64,000 nt of DNA from Panicum virgatum (taxonomy: Eukaryota > Streptophyta > Magnoliopsida > Poales > Poaceae). The first letter of the stretch is position 1; every line of letters starts with the position of its first letter. Below, in pieces: positions 35,351-47,058 of the stretch. Location of the stretch: NCBI RefSeq assembly GCF_016808335.1, contig NC_053139.1, positions 17,440,782 through 17,504,781 of the forward strand, in the 5' to 3' direction. The notes below the pieces were generated by a model. That model did no database searches and had not been told where the DNA came from. It saw only the letters and a list, made by a program, of their open reading frames with translations. Both the position numbers and the translations under genes were made by a program.

Positions 35351-35394
35351 GGACAGCAAAGGTGTGTGCTGAAGGCTTGTTGCTCGATGTATGC

Positions 35395-35612
35395 TAAGAA
35401 AGCCGTTTGATCTTTTTAACCTCAGTTTGATCATTTATCTTATTTAAATAATTTATACAAATATAGATAAATTTAAATTATTTTTGAAAATTTTTTATTA
35501 ATAAAGCAGGCCACAATAAAAAAAGTGATATTTTTCACACATTTTTAATAAGATGAGTGGTCAAATTTAAAATAAAAAAGTAAACAAATTGTAATTTGGA
35601 ACGGAGGGAATA
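35395..35612. mobile_element. Degenerate Stowaway-like MITE
   Basis: AT-rich DNA ending TTTGGAACGGAGGGAATAC, a typical Stowaway end, with weak inverted similarity to TTTGATCATTTATCTTATTT on the left. The left terminus is not recognisable. Confidence 0.35.
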
Positions 35613-36332
35613 CGTAATAGGGATGGTGCCTTGGAATTTGGATGTTGCTTTTTGGCTTTTTCATTGTACCACAAAATATTTTTTTTTAGTTAGGTGTTTC
35701 GATGATTTATCATGAAATCTCTCATTTTGTTCAGTTTTTCTTCCTCCTTTTGCTGCTGCTTGCTTTGAGCTCGAGCCGATCGACACTATTCACTCATGCC
35801 ACAACATTATGCCTGTGGTCATACTAGACTGAGCAAAAAGTACTAGGTTATCAACCAGCCATGTTAATTCTTTAAACATTGTTAGTTGTCGTCAAATTTA
35901 ACAAATTTTCTTACATAAGTTGTAGTTATGTCTCGAGAAGTTGGTAAAATATGGCAGGTAGGGGAGTTATGTTTTCATATAAGAAAGTTTCCAAAAGTAG
36001 ACTTTATCCTTTGATTTCTCTTTAATATATTCATGGCGGCTCAAACAATCAACATTATTACATACTAAAGCACTTTAAGAAGGAAGCGGCTCCAATATTT
36101 TAAAAAAAACTTCAAGGAAATAAAAAATGAAAACTAACGAGGAACACTACGAGCAGGAGAAGCCGTGGCTCAAGCAAGGAGTGCTTCAATTTGTGGCAAA
36201 GGGAAAGGGAGAGGAGGGGATGGAAGGAGATGGGAGTGTTAGGGACATGGTTTTGATCCGCGCCTGTGTCATCACTGATAAATTTTAAAGCCAATTTTCG
36301 TTGCTAACCTTTCAACTAAAATGATTTGTTGC
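35613..36332. other. AT-rich intergenic spacer
   Basis: I see no gene, RNA or clear repeat boundary here. Confidence 0.4.
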
Positions 36333-36507
36333 GAAAGGACATGAGCCTCAGTAGCATCTAAGGTCCTAGGTTCAACAATCTAGAGGATTTTTAGCTCAGT
36401 CTTCGAAGATGCTCATAGGGGTAGAATTTACTTACGTGCGTTCATAGGGATCTGAGTGTGCATGCGTTGGGAGTGTCTAGATTGTATTGTGTAATCTCGA
36501 AAAAAAT
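36333..36507 (+). mobile_element. tRNA-derived SINE
   Basis: It opens with a pol III box A-like segment (GCCTCAGTAGCATC) and a box B-like segment (GGTTCAACAATCT). It continues with GTGTGCATGCGTTGGGAGTG and ends in an A-rich tail. AAAATGATTTGTT before and AAAATAATTTGTT after the element form a 13-bp target duplication with one difference. Confidence 0.7.
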
Positions 36508-36663
36508 TAAAATAATTTGTTCGCTGCTAACATTTCAATTAGAATGCTTTCTTTCTTTCCTTTTACTTTCCTAGCATGATTGTAACCATTCCACTTCCTG
36601 ATAATCTTTTCTTTTTCTTAAAAGAATACTTTAAAAAAACTCTACCCGGGGAGGAAACGGCCC

Positions 36664-37103
36664 CACTGTAAATTAACCCCAGCCTTATCCTTGATTTATC
36701 CTGTGCATATCTGTGTTACCCCCTCCGTGGATGGGGTTGGACTTGTTGAGTACTTTTGTACTCACCCGTTATATATTTGTGGTTTTTCTTCAGAAGAAGA
36801 TCCGGACTTCGTTGTCGAAGATGTTGAGTAGAGGTTGCGTCCGCGTCCAACTTTGCCTGTGGTGTTGGCCCTTTGCAAGATGCTTCTGCTAGCGCATTAC
36901 TCTGAGCCCGAGCTAGAGACCATCTGGGTCGTGCTTTGGTGTATCACCGTAGCTATTTTACTACTTATTATCGTTTGTATCGAGTGTCCGCCTCCTCGGA
37001 GGTTTGTACGGGGACTGTACCATCTGTTGAATAAATGTGTTATCAGTCTCCTGGGATTGATAGTTGTATCACATTTAGTCTCTACTTATGTGGGGACGCT
37101 TCA
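36664..37103 (+). repeat. 5' LTR remnant, last 440 bp only
   Basis: It is co-linear with 46617-47058 and ends ...GGGGACGCTTCA, immediately before the primer-binding site. The first 2.8 kb of the LTR is absent; the upstream sequence is unrelated spacer. Confidence 0.88.
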
Positions 37104-37105
37104 GG

Positions 37106-37118
37106 TGGTATCAGAGCC
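37106..37118 (+). other. Primer-binding site for initiator methionine tRNA
   Basis: TGGTATCAGAGCC lies two bases after the LTR end and is the standard plant LTR-retrotransposon priming site. Confidence 0.85.
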
Positions 37119-37245
37119 GTAGGTTGGCCGTAGGACGTGACCCTTAGGACCGAGGACCTTTTCTAAGCCAGTTTTCCACTAGATCTTTCCCTGCTTAGCC
37201 CATCTTTCCACACAGCACTTACCCATGGCCTTTGCCTGGTTCTAG

Positions 37246-37804
37246 ATGGCTGACGACGAATGGAGTGGCGGAATCTGCCCCGCAGAGCCTGGCCTCCCTA
37301 AGTTGTTGCTACTCAGCCTGGAACGCCTTGGAGTTGTGGATCCACCGGAGTACGTTTACCAGGAGTACGACTCCAGGGGCACCATTCGATGCGACTTGAT
37401 GATCTTCGTGGAAAAAAGCACCCACTATCCTGACGTGGCACCCTGGTTTATCTCCACCACTGGCTTTTGCTTCCCAGACACCTACCGAAAGGCCGCTTGA
37501 AAAGCCCTGCGACATTTACAAATATCATCTTCAGCAGACTCCTATGGGATTTTTTCCGCCTACTGGAGGAAGAGGACGCTCATGGATTGCCCGGATGAGA
37601 GGACTTGGAAGGGAAGAAGAAGAATTAGAAGATACAGTCTCACACCTATCCATCTACCTCACCGGTTTGGACCAACTCTACCAGGAGCAGGCGGCTCAGC
37701 TGAAGCACCAAATCCGCAGGGCAGAGAAGGCAATCCAAGAGATGGAATTACACCGGAGAAGATCCATACAAGCCAAAAACTCCCTAGCTGCTCTCCAAGC
37801 CTAA
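37246..37804 (+). pseudogene. Accessory ORF upstream of gag, copy 1
   Basis: The first part (37246-37500) reads MADDEWSGGICPAEPGLPKL and ends at TGA. The second part (37544-37804, another frame) reads TPMGFFPPTGGRGRSW with a heptad-like QLKHQIRRAEKAIQEMEL stretch. Both parts match copy 2 at 38107-38972 in the same order. The function is unknown; such ORFs occur before gag in some plant Gypsy elements. The intervening stop and frameshift make this copy broken. Confidence 0.6.
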
Positions 37805-38106
37805 AGTCAAAACCATGAGGCGCCCAGGATAGAAGCTGGGATGTTAGAAGAAGAATCCGAAGAAACCCATTGGGATAAGGGTACTCAGACCGAAGATGAA
37901 GAGCACTGTCTTCCACCAAAGAAGCGCCGCACCTAGTTTGAGGAAGCATCCCCATGAGTAGAGAGTAGTATGTCCAGGCTAGAACCGCTATCTTAATAAT
38001 GTATCCATGAACCATGTAGCCAACCCTATGAGGAAATAAAGACCGTCTATCCCCTTTTGTACCCAAGTATTTGTGCAAAGCTTGTTCACCCTATCTTTAT
38101 TTTCAG

Positions 38107-38972
38107 ATGGCTGAGGAAGGATGGACCCAGGGCATTTGCCGAGCTACACCTGGCTTCCCTAGCCTTTTGATCTATGTCTTGGAGAGCCTTGGCGTCACGG
38201 AACGCCCAAGGTACTACAGCAGGGAGTACGAGCACCATGGTACTCTCTGCTGCAAGGTGATCCTGGTCATCGCCAAAAGTGACCGCTACCCCGACATCCA
38301 GCCATGGCGAATGACCGCCACGGGGTTTAGGTACCACAACACCTATCCCTTGGTCGTCAGGAAGGCGCTCCATTAACCGTGTCGGATTTTTTAAGGACAC
38401 CTCGCCCCACACCAATGAGGTTCTTTCCCCCGGCCATCAGAACCCCAGTTTGGGAGGCTCGCATGAGAAGCCTGGAACGGCGCTGCCATGAAGAGGACCC
38501 CCTGTACCAAGTGACTACTTACATAGCCTCCCTGGATCAGCTCTTTGACGAGCAAGCCAGCATCAAGAGGGAGAAAATCTACCGAGCCGAGCAAACAGAG
38601 CTCGCGGCAAGGATGCATCAGATCTGGGTGGCTCAAGCCGAGGCAAGAGCCGCAGCCGCGGTCAGTAGCGAAGCAGTTGCCCAGGAGAGCCTCAGGCAGC
38701 CCCGGGACCGGCGTATGCAAGAATGGACCAGAAGCGGAACGCCAGTCCCGGCAATTAGAGAAAACCATGTCCTACTTGGGACGCCCATCATAGGATGGGG
38801 GCTACTTTTTGGGACCCCACAAGCTCCACCCGAGAATCCTGAAAGATCAACTGCTGCAGTTGAAGGAGAGGCTGCTGAGCAACCCCTGGAAAACGGAAAC
38901 CCAGAAGACGGCGAGTTGCCCGTTCCCCTGGAAGCACGTTTCGCCCCGGAAGAAGGCTCGCCCCGCAAGTAG
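38107..38972 (+). pseudogene. Accessory ORF upstream of gag, copy 2
   Basis: The first part (38107-38376) reads MAEEGWTQGICRATPGFPSL, with a later DRYPDIQPWRMTATGF matching copy 1 (STHYPDVAPWFISTTGF). The second part (38379-38972) reads TPMRFFPPAIRTPVWEARMR, with a helical, acidic C-terminus (NPEDGELPVPLEARFAPEEG). The two parts are in different frames, as in copy 1, so either both copies share an ancestral break or the parts are separate ORFs. Function unknown. Confidence 0.6.
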
Positions 38973-39248
38973 CATGCCCCGACGCCACCTTAGAACAAGC
39001 CCTCCTAGCCCCTATGGCTTAAGTTGTACCCTTAAGCGTGGCCTTTGTACTCGGTCGTGTAGTACGTGTTTTGGCCTTGCGCCAATATTATACCCCCCTG
39101 CAGTAATAAAGTTGTTTGTGCTTGTTGTTCTCTGTGCTTGTTTGTGTGCTTTGCGGTAGGAGGAAGATTCTGTCTTTTCAAAAATACGAATTAAATAACT
39201 TAAACATTATTTAATCCCAATCTCACAAAGACTCTACTCAATCAACAG

Positions 39249-40504
39249 ATGTCTTCCCAACGCGGTTCAAGAGCCTCTCACAGTCGGACCCCTGCAGCCC
39301 CTGGAGCAGGAGGACCGCAAGATGAGCATGGACAAGGCCCAAATCAGAAGGAGCAGGAAGTAGACCAGCAAGGAAAAGGAAGCCAAGGGGAAGTGCCACT
39401 GCCACCACCACCACCCCTCGGGGACCTGGCACAGATAATACACAACCAGACCCTCATACTGGAAACCCTGGCCAATGCCCTCGTCAATAAACGGCCAAGA
39501 GAGCAGACCATGAATGACAAGCTGACAGCTTTCCTGAGAACCAAGCCGCCCACCTTTGCCGGATCCAGCAACCCCTTGGATGCAGATGACTGGCTGCGTG
39601 TGATCCAGCGGAAGCTCGAGCCGTTCGAATGCCAAGATCAAGACAAAGTTCTTCTGGCAGCTCACCAACTCACTGGAACTGCCTTAGCTTGGTGGGAAAA
39701 CTATTGTGCCACTGCCGAAGATGCCACCACCATCACTTGGAAGGAATTTGTGAAGGAGTTCTGCCGCTATCATATCCCCACGGCCACCATGAAGCGCAAG
39801 GCGGATGAGTTCCGCGAACTGCAGCAAGAAAACAAGTCAGTAGAGGAGTACACCCACCAGTTCATCGAGTGTGCCCGCTATGCACCAGAGGAGGTGGACA
39901 ATGATGAAAAGAAGCAGGACATGTTCAAGAAGGGATTGAACCCAGAACTCCGGACCTTGCTTACCCCTCAGATATACCCGGACTTCAATACTCTGATGAA
40001 CAAGGTCATTCTCATAGAAAGGGCCAAAGCTGAAGAAAGGAAGGATAACAAGCCCAAGTTCCTGGAAAGCAAGGCCCGCAGCAGGACCGCTTTCAGAAAC
40101 CAAGAAGCTTCAGCTATACTGGACCAATATCTCAGGCCCCAATGCAGTATAGGACCCAGTCTCAGGTGACAGGCTCCCAAGTTCCTAACACACAGTTCCG
40201 AAGTCAGACCACCATGAAGGCCCCGCAGAGCAATGCCAGCCAAGTCACTACCAACAACAATAATGCTAGGGCCTGTTTCAACTGCCGTGAGACAGGGCAT
40301 TACATTGCCAACTGCCCGTATGCCAAAAACAAGCCTGCTGCATCGGTCTTCTCCAACTCGGTGAATGGGCCTAGGCCACCTGTATCCGGAGCCAACCATG
40401 TCTCCATCGGCAGCAACAACAAGGGCAACAACAACAGCCAGCAGCCTTATGGACGAGCCCGCGTCAACCACATCAACGCGCAGGAGGCTCAGGGTGCACA
40501 ATGA
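39249..40504 (+). pseudogene. Chromovirus gag with zinc knuckle, one frameshift
   Basis: 39249-40169 encodes the capsid-type region (MSSQRGSRASHS start, WLRVIQRKLEPFEC, LTGTALAWWENY, EFRELQQENKSVEEYTHQF). A frameshift near 40130-40165 moves the frame to 40142-40504, which holds the CCHC knuckle CFNCRETGHYIANC. A TGA at 40502-40504 then separates it from protease. Gag packages element RNA in cytoplasmic particles. Confidence 0.85.
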
Positions 40505-43500
40505 GTAGTACTTGGTGAGTTCCTAGTCAACTCAACTCTGGTAACAGTATTATTTGTTTCTGGAGCATCACACTCATTCATATCGTCAAGCTTTGTGGAT
40601 ATACATAAAATACCTACAGTACTACTAAAAACACCCCTATTAACCTGGACGCCTGGAGGTGACATCAAGTGTCAACAGGGTTGTTCCCGGGTAAGGATCA
40701 ATTTAAGTGGGATAGAATTTCTAGTGGATCTAGTAGTACTTAAGTCTAAAGGAATAGATGTGATCCTTGGAATGGACTGGTTAAGCCTACACAATGGTCT
40801 CACAGGTTGCGCTGACAAGATAGTACACCTAACCAACTCAGATGGGATACAAGTAACCTGCCATACTCGGGGAAGTGGACCAGACCCAATGGTTTTCTGT
40901 ATGGAAGTGAAATCCTTAGAAGGAGTTCCAGTCGTGAATGAATACCCTGATGTCTTCCCCGACGAACTTCCTGGAATGCCATCAGACCAGGACATAGAAT
41001 TCTCCATTGACCTTGTCCCTGGGACCTCTCCTATAGCTAAGAGACCCTATAGAATGACAGCCCCAGAACTAGCAAAGCTAAAGAAATAACTAGAAGAGTT
41101 ACAACAAAGTGGTTTTATCAGACCTAGCTCATCCCCATGGGGAGCCCCAATCTTGTTTGTCAAGAAAAAAAGATGGGAGTATGAGGATGTGTGTGGACTA
41201 TCGCGCACTGAATGAGGTCACCATAAAAAATAAGTATCCTCTCCCTAGGATTGATGATCTTTTTGATCAGCTAAAAGAAGGCCAGAACTTTTCCAAGATT
41301 GATATGAGATCAGGATATCATCAGCTCAAAATTAAGGAAAGTGACATCCCAAAGACAGCTTTTGTCACCCGTTATGGGCAGTTTGAGTTTACTGTAATGT
41401 CTTTTGGACTCACTAATGCACCTGCTTATATGAACAAGGTGTTTATGGATGAGTTAGATAAGTTTGTCGTAGTCTTTATTGACGACATACTTATTTACTC
41501 CAAGAGTGTCCCGGAACACGAGCAACATCGGCGGGTAGTTTTGGAAAAGTTGAGAACGCACAAACTCTATGCTGAATTCAGCAAATGTGAATTTTGGCTA
41601 GAGAAAGTGGCTTTCCTTGGTCATATTCTGACCGCAGAAGGAGTAGCAGTCGACCCTGAGAAAGTCGAAGCAGTTTCCAATTGGCAGCAACCAACTAATG
41701 TTAGTGAAATCAGAAGCTTTCTCGGATTAGCTGGGTATTATCGGAGGTTTATTGAAATATTCTCCAAGATAACCTGGCCCATGACAGAGCTACTTAGGAA
41801 GGAAAAGAAGTTTGTTTGGACAGAGTCCCGCGAAAGGAGTTTTCAGGAATTAAAGAGAAGATTGACAACCGCTCCAGTACTAACCCTACCAGATATCCAT
41901 CAGGATTTTGTCATTTATTGTGACACATCCCGACAAGGATTGGGTTGTGTACTGATGTAAGACGGGAAGGTAGTAGCTTATGCCTCCCGACAGCTCAGGC
42001 CTCATGAGCAGAATTACCCAACACATGATCTGGAGTTTGCAGTCGTAGTGCATGCCCTTAAGTGTGAGATTTACACCGATCATAAAAGTTTGAAGTACAT
42101 CTTCACCCAGCCGGATTTGAACTTAAGGCAAAGAAGATGGTTGGAATTGGTTAAGGATTATAATTTGGAAATTCATTACCACCCCGGAAAAGCTAACGTG
42201 GTAGCTTTTGCCTTAAGTCGGAAATCTTATGGACCCAAGGACGCCCATCTGCAAGAAGAAATGGCACGATTGAATGTGCACATTGTCCCTCGAGGCTCCA
42301 GCCACAAGCTGAGTGTTCAACCTACCCTAGAGGACAGAATCAGAAAAGCCTAAGGTTGAGACAAGGATTTAATGAGAATCCGCAAACATACCGGAGAAAA
42401 CAAAGCACTGGATTTCCGAGTGGACGACAAGGGAACCTTGTGGTATAAAGATAGAATTTGTGTGCCCAAAGAAGGGGACTTTCAGCAAGAAATCATGGAC
42501 GAGGCTCATAACTTGGCGTATTCCATTCACCCAGGGTCCACCAAAATGTATTTGGATTTAAAACAAAAGTATTGGTGGAATGGAATGAAGGCAGACATTG
42601 CCCAGTTCGTTGCTCATTATGACACATGTCAAAGGATCAAGGCCGAGCATCAGAAGCCAGCAGGATTACTATAACCCCTACCTATCCCAGTTTGGAAATG
42701 GGACGAGATAGGAATGGATTTTGTGGTAGGATTGCCCAAGACCTAGAAAGGTTATGACTCCATTTGGGTAATAGTGGACCAGCTCACCAAGGTCGCTCAC
42801 TTCCTACCCGTATGGACCAACTACGGAGAAGAAAAGCTAGCCCAGCTCTATGCGGATAATATAGTGAAGTTGCATGGTGTGCCTAGTAGAATCATTTCAG
42901 ATCACGGAACCCAATTCATCTCCAAGTTTTAGAAAAGTCTGCATAAAGCTATGGGGACCAAATTGGATTTCAGTTCGGCATATCACCCGCCGACTGATGG
43001 ACAGACCGAAAGGGTAAACCAAATCATGGAGGATATGTTAAGGGCATGTGTCCTTACCTATGGTAAAGATTGAGAACAAAGTTTACCATATGCAGAGTTC
43101 TCATACAACAACAGTTACCAGGCGAGTCTAGGCATATCGCCATTTGAAGCTCTCTATGGGAGAAAGTGCAGAACCCCTCTGATGTGGTCAGAAGTGGGAG
43201 AGCGTTCATTAGTTGGACCAGCCCTCATAAAGGAAGCAGAAGAAAGAGTAGCAGAAATCCGCGAAAAGTTAAAAGCAGCCTAGTCCAGACAGAAGAGCTA
43301 CGCGGACAAGAAGAGGCGAGAAATAAGTTTCAATCCAGGAGACTTCGTCTATCTCAAGATTTCACCCATTCGAGGGACCCAAAGATTTCAAGTACATGGA
43401 AAGTTAGCTCCTCGGTACATTGGACCGTACCAGGTACTAAAGAAAGTCAGAAAAGTGGCTTACCGACTTCATCTACCAGAAGGAATGTCAGACATACACC

Positions 43501-43793
43501 CAGTGTTCCATGTCTCACAATTGAGAAGGTGTTTGAGGGTACCCGAGACAGAACACGTGCTAGTGGATGTGATAGATTTGCTGCCAGACCTACGATACCA
43601 GGAAGTACCGGTCAAAATTCTGGACACTGTCACAATAAGAACAAGGAATTCAGAAGTACGAATTTGTAGAGTGCAATGAAGCAAACACGGAGTAGAAGAA
43701 GCCACGTGGGAACACGAAGATGCTCTGAAGAAGGAGTTTCCCCATCTTTTTAGGGACCAGCCGAATCTCGAGGACGAGATTCATTTTAAGTAG
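40505..43793 (+). pseudogene. Chromovirus pol: protease, RT, RNase H, integrase, chromodomain
   Basis: The protease motif reads FVSGASHSFI, so the catalytic Asp is replaced by Val. RT (about 41109-41960) keeps FIDDILIYS and [11 protein letters not shown]. RNase H has [11 protein letters not shown], with an in-frame loss of roughly ten residues near 42060. Integrase (42372 on) has one zinc-ligand Cys replaced by Tyr (AHYDTCQR), with DGQTERVNQ near the last acidic residue. The C-terminus (43590-43793) is chromodomain-like (VEEATWEHEDALKKEFPHLF), placing it with Tekay. An extra A in the A-run at about 41163-41170 shifts the frame. Afterwards one frame runs to the natural TAG (43791-43793), cut by nine stops. 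Confidence 0.9.
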
Positions 43794-43801
43794 GGTAGGT
43801 T

Positions 43802-46800
43802 TGTAACATCCAAAAAATTCACCAAAACAAATCACCCGCTAAAAATAATTTTCAAAAACTTTTTTGTCACTGAGCTCGAATCGTTTCAGAATCTTTTTCC
43901 ATCCGAGATCCTAATCTCCCAAAATCCTTCCCGACGTTTTGCCGCCCGACACCGAATTCGATCGCCGTCGCTTCTCTTTCTTTTCCTCATCCCGCATGTT
44001 GCGCTGCGTGCCGCCCGACCGGCGCGCGTGCTCGTCCGGCCCCACGGTCACTGCCGCGAGTTTCGCCGACGCTCTCTCTCTCTCTCCCTCTTTCTTTCTT
44101 TCTTTCTTTTTCCTTTTCTTCCTTCTCTTTTCCTCCCTCTTTTCCCGCAAGCGCAGCACGACGCCGAGCAGAGCTCGACGCCGGCCCCCCATCCCCACTT
44201 GCGCGGCTGCCTCCTGCTCACCCTGTCCCCTCCTCTGCGCGCGCCGTGCCCCTTGCCCGCCTCGACGCTCGCGCTCACCGCGAACGCCATGAATAGAGCT
44301 CGCGTGGCCGCCGCTCGTCGACCCGCCTTCACCGCCGGCAGCTCCTGTGCTTGCACGTGCGCCCTGTACACCCACGCGATCCACACGCCCGAGATGCTCG
44401 CTGCACCCCTGCTCGACTCGTCCTGTCGTCCCTGTGCCGCCTTGCCGCCCACGCCGCCGCTCCGCGACGCCGGGCGCCATTAAAGCCGCCCCGATGAGCT
44501 CACCGGCCACCACCGGCGCCCCTCCTCTCCACCGCTTTCCAATGCTTATAAATAGGCCCCGACGCCGCCTACCACCACCACAACACCGACCACCGCCGCT
44601 AGCCCTCCACTCCTGCACCCCAGTGCTGCCGCCACAAGCTCCTTTGCCTGCCGACGCCGGCCCCGTGGGCAGCCCTCCTTGCTGCACCCCAGCCCGAGCA
44701 GAGGTACGGGATAGGATCCTCTTGGTTCCCTCCCGCTTTTCCCCTCCTCCTTGACCGCCACCGAACCCCGCAGTGGCGCCACCACGGCCGCCGCCGCCCG
44801 CCGCCGCCCGCCGCCGTGGCCAAGCCTCCACAGACCATTTCCGCTCAAATCAAGTGGGGGAATCGATCCACCACGGCTCCCTCTCCCTTTTCCCCCTTCC
44901 CACGGCCGTGACCGCGCCTTGGCTCGCTGGCAAGGCCGGCGCCGACGCTGCCCCCTTCCCCTCCCCTGTTCCGGTTACGGGAGAATGGAAGAAAAAGGGC
45001 ACTTTTGCCCATACCCCGCTGCCCTTTCCCTGTTTTGATTAAGAACCCCCCTATACGTCCTTTTTTAGAGAAAACCCCTCCTCTTTTATTTATTTAAGAA
45101 CTAGTCCCTCCACTATATAAACAAAATTCCAAATATACCCCTGCCCTTTTTTAGAGTAATCCAAATATTTCTAGAAATTACAATCAAGCCCTTGCCATAT
45201 TAAAATTATTACAAATAGGCCCCCAGACCCCGGTTTAAAAACCCTAAACCCCTCTTCGACCTATCATTTCATGCGCCAAAAATCCTCCAATCGTCTCGAA
45301 ACTTTACCACGCCATTTCTAATATTGTTTTGGCCATGCCATTAGAAAATCCCCCAAAAATATTATTCCAACCTCCATAACCTAATTTCTCCTGATTCGAG
45401 CTCAACGATAAAACATTTATTTCTTTTTATTTATTGTGTGTTTGTTGTGTGCGCCGTAGATCACGGAGTGACCGAGGAAGAACCCGTCGATGAGTAGTAC
45501 CGCGAGCAGGTGTGTGAGGACCAGTACCGCGACCCCGAACACAAAGGACAGTACCTCGATCAGGACTTCCCGGAAGACTTTGTGAACTTGGCAAGTTCAA
45601 TCTCATCCTTTGATTGCATATTTGACCCAGTTTTATAACCACAACCTATTGGCCTGCTTTATAAAATTGCATATATTTTGACTACTGAAAACATGGTTGG
45701 ATAGCCACCCCTTGATTTGTTATAACCATTCCTTGACCACCTAGATTAATGTCTAAATATGATTTATTTGGATGTTAATCGCTGCTAGAGCGCCGCTTAG
45801 GACCCGGTACTCGTTTTAAATGGTTACAACATGTTTTATAAAAGAGAAAAATGCGTGAGTATTGAGAAAAGGGAAGTTGGGTTATAAAAGAAAAGGATGT
45901 TAAAATGGGATGGATGAATGACATTCCCTGGGTGAATTGTCATGCGTTGGAGGCTCGTACCGTTGTGGTAGAGCAAGGAGGTTGGGAGATATCCATCCTG
46001 TCACAATTAAGGACCGAGTTGATGTGTCATCTTATCTAACTCAATTATCGTGCAAACCACTCGACCGTTGTATGTGGCAACGGCTTGGCATAAACCCCAC
46101 TAGTTAGTCTGATAGCCATCAGGAGAGCTGAGAGAGACGGGTGAGCCAGGAGAAGGGATAAGGTCGTGGTGACTTATGCCCCGGCTAAACCTCAGTAATA
46201 GGTCAATGGCCCCTTGGTGGAGCCCGTGTTGGCTAGTCAGGTCTAACTAAGGTGGGTAATGGTTTTATTGGGATCTGCACCGATACTAAGGTGATCGTGA
46301 TGTGGTACCCCACTTGTGGGTAAAGTTGCACACCTCTGCAGAGTGTAAAACCTATTCGAATATCCGTGCTCACGGTATTGAGTGGGTTACGGTTTGGTCA
46401 CACAACTAGACTTTTGGGAGAGATATTTTCATGGTGTGAGTTGTTTTGGAAAGGTGTCCGGCAGTTGTGCCGTGAGCTACTGCGGATGGGGAGTCCGGTA
46501 GCATTAAAACTTGGATCCTTTGTGTAGGATCAACCCCACTTATTATTCGGTTAAGTAGGAACGGCTTTAAGAAAACTCTTTTAAAAAATAAACCCCTGCA
46601 TGTGTAAAATCTAGCTTTACTGCAAATTAACCCTAGCCTTATCCTTGATTTATCCTGTGCATATCTGTGTTACCCCCTCCGTGGATGGGGTTGGACTTGT
46701 TGAGTACTTTTGTACTCACCCGATATATATTTGTGGTTTTTTCTTCAGAAGAAGATCCGGACTTTATTGTCGAAGACGTTGAGTACAGGTTGCGTCCGCG

Positions 46801-47058
46801 CCCAACTTTGCCTGTGGTGTTGGCCCTTTGTAAGATGCTTCTGATAGCGCATTACTCTGAGCCCGAGCTGGAGACCGTCTGGGTTGTGCTTTGGTGTATC
46901 ACCGTAGCTTTTTTACTACTTATTATCGTTTGTATCGAGTGTCCGCCTCCTCGGAGGTTTGTACGGTGACTGTACCATCTATTGAATAAATGTGTTATCT
47001 GCCTCCTGGGATTGATAGTTGTATCACATTTAATCTCTACTTATGTGGGGACGCTTCA
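43802..47058 (+). repeat. 3' LTR, 3257 bp
   Basis: It starts TGTAACATCC after a purine-rich stretch (AAGTAGGGTAGGT) and ends GGACGCTTCA. It is unusually long. The GC-rich first kilobase produces spurious ORFs on both strands. TATAAATA lies at 44547-44554. Confidence 0.88.
44547..44554 (+). promoter_or_regulatory. TATA box in the Tekay-type LTR
   Basis: GCTTATAAATAGGCC lies about 745 bp into the LTR and is a strong match for a plant TATA box. Confidence 0.55.

Larger units (their letters stand above)
36664..47058 (+). mobile_element. Tekay-like chromovirus (Ty3/Gypsy), 5' LTR truncated
   Basis: Order: truncated 5' LTR (36664-37103), primer site TGGTATCAGAGCC (37106-37118), a duplicated accessory ORF (37246-38972), gag (39249-40504), protease-RT-RNase H-integrase-chromodomain (40505-43793), purine-rich tract, then a full 3' LTR (43802-47058). 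The two LTR parts differ at about 20 of 440 positions by eye. The polyprotein is broken throughout, so this copy is inactive. Confidence 0.88.

Noticed and set aside
36835..37122. Small membrane-protein-like ORF before the chromovirus gag (also at 46667-46969)
   Set aside because: Both copies are LTR sequence; the repeat reflects LTR homology, not a conserved gene.
43911..44850. ORF of 306 residues antisense in the chromovirus 3' LTR
   Set aside because: It lies wholly within the LTR, is low complexity (Gly/Arg/Glu), and other frames are equally open.
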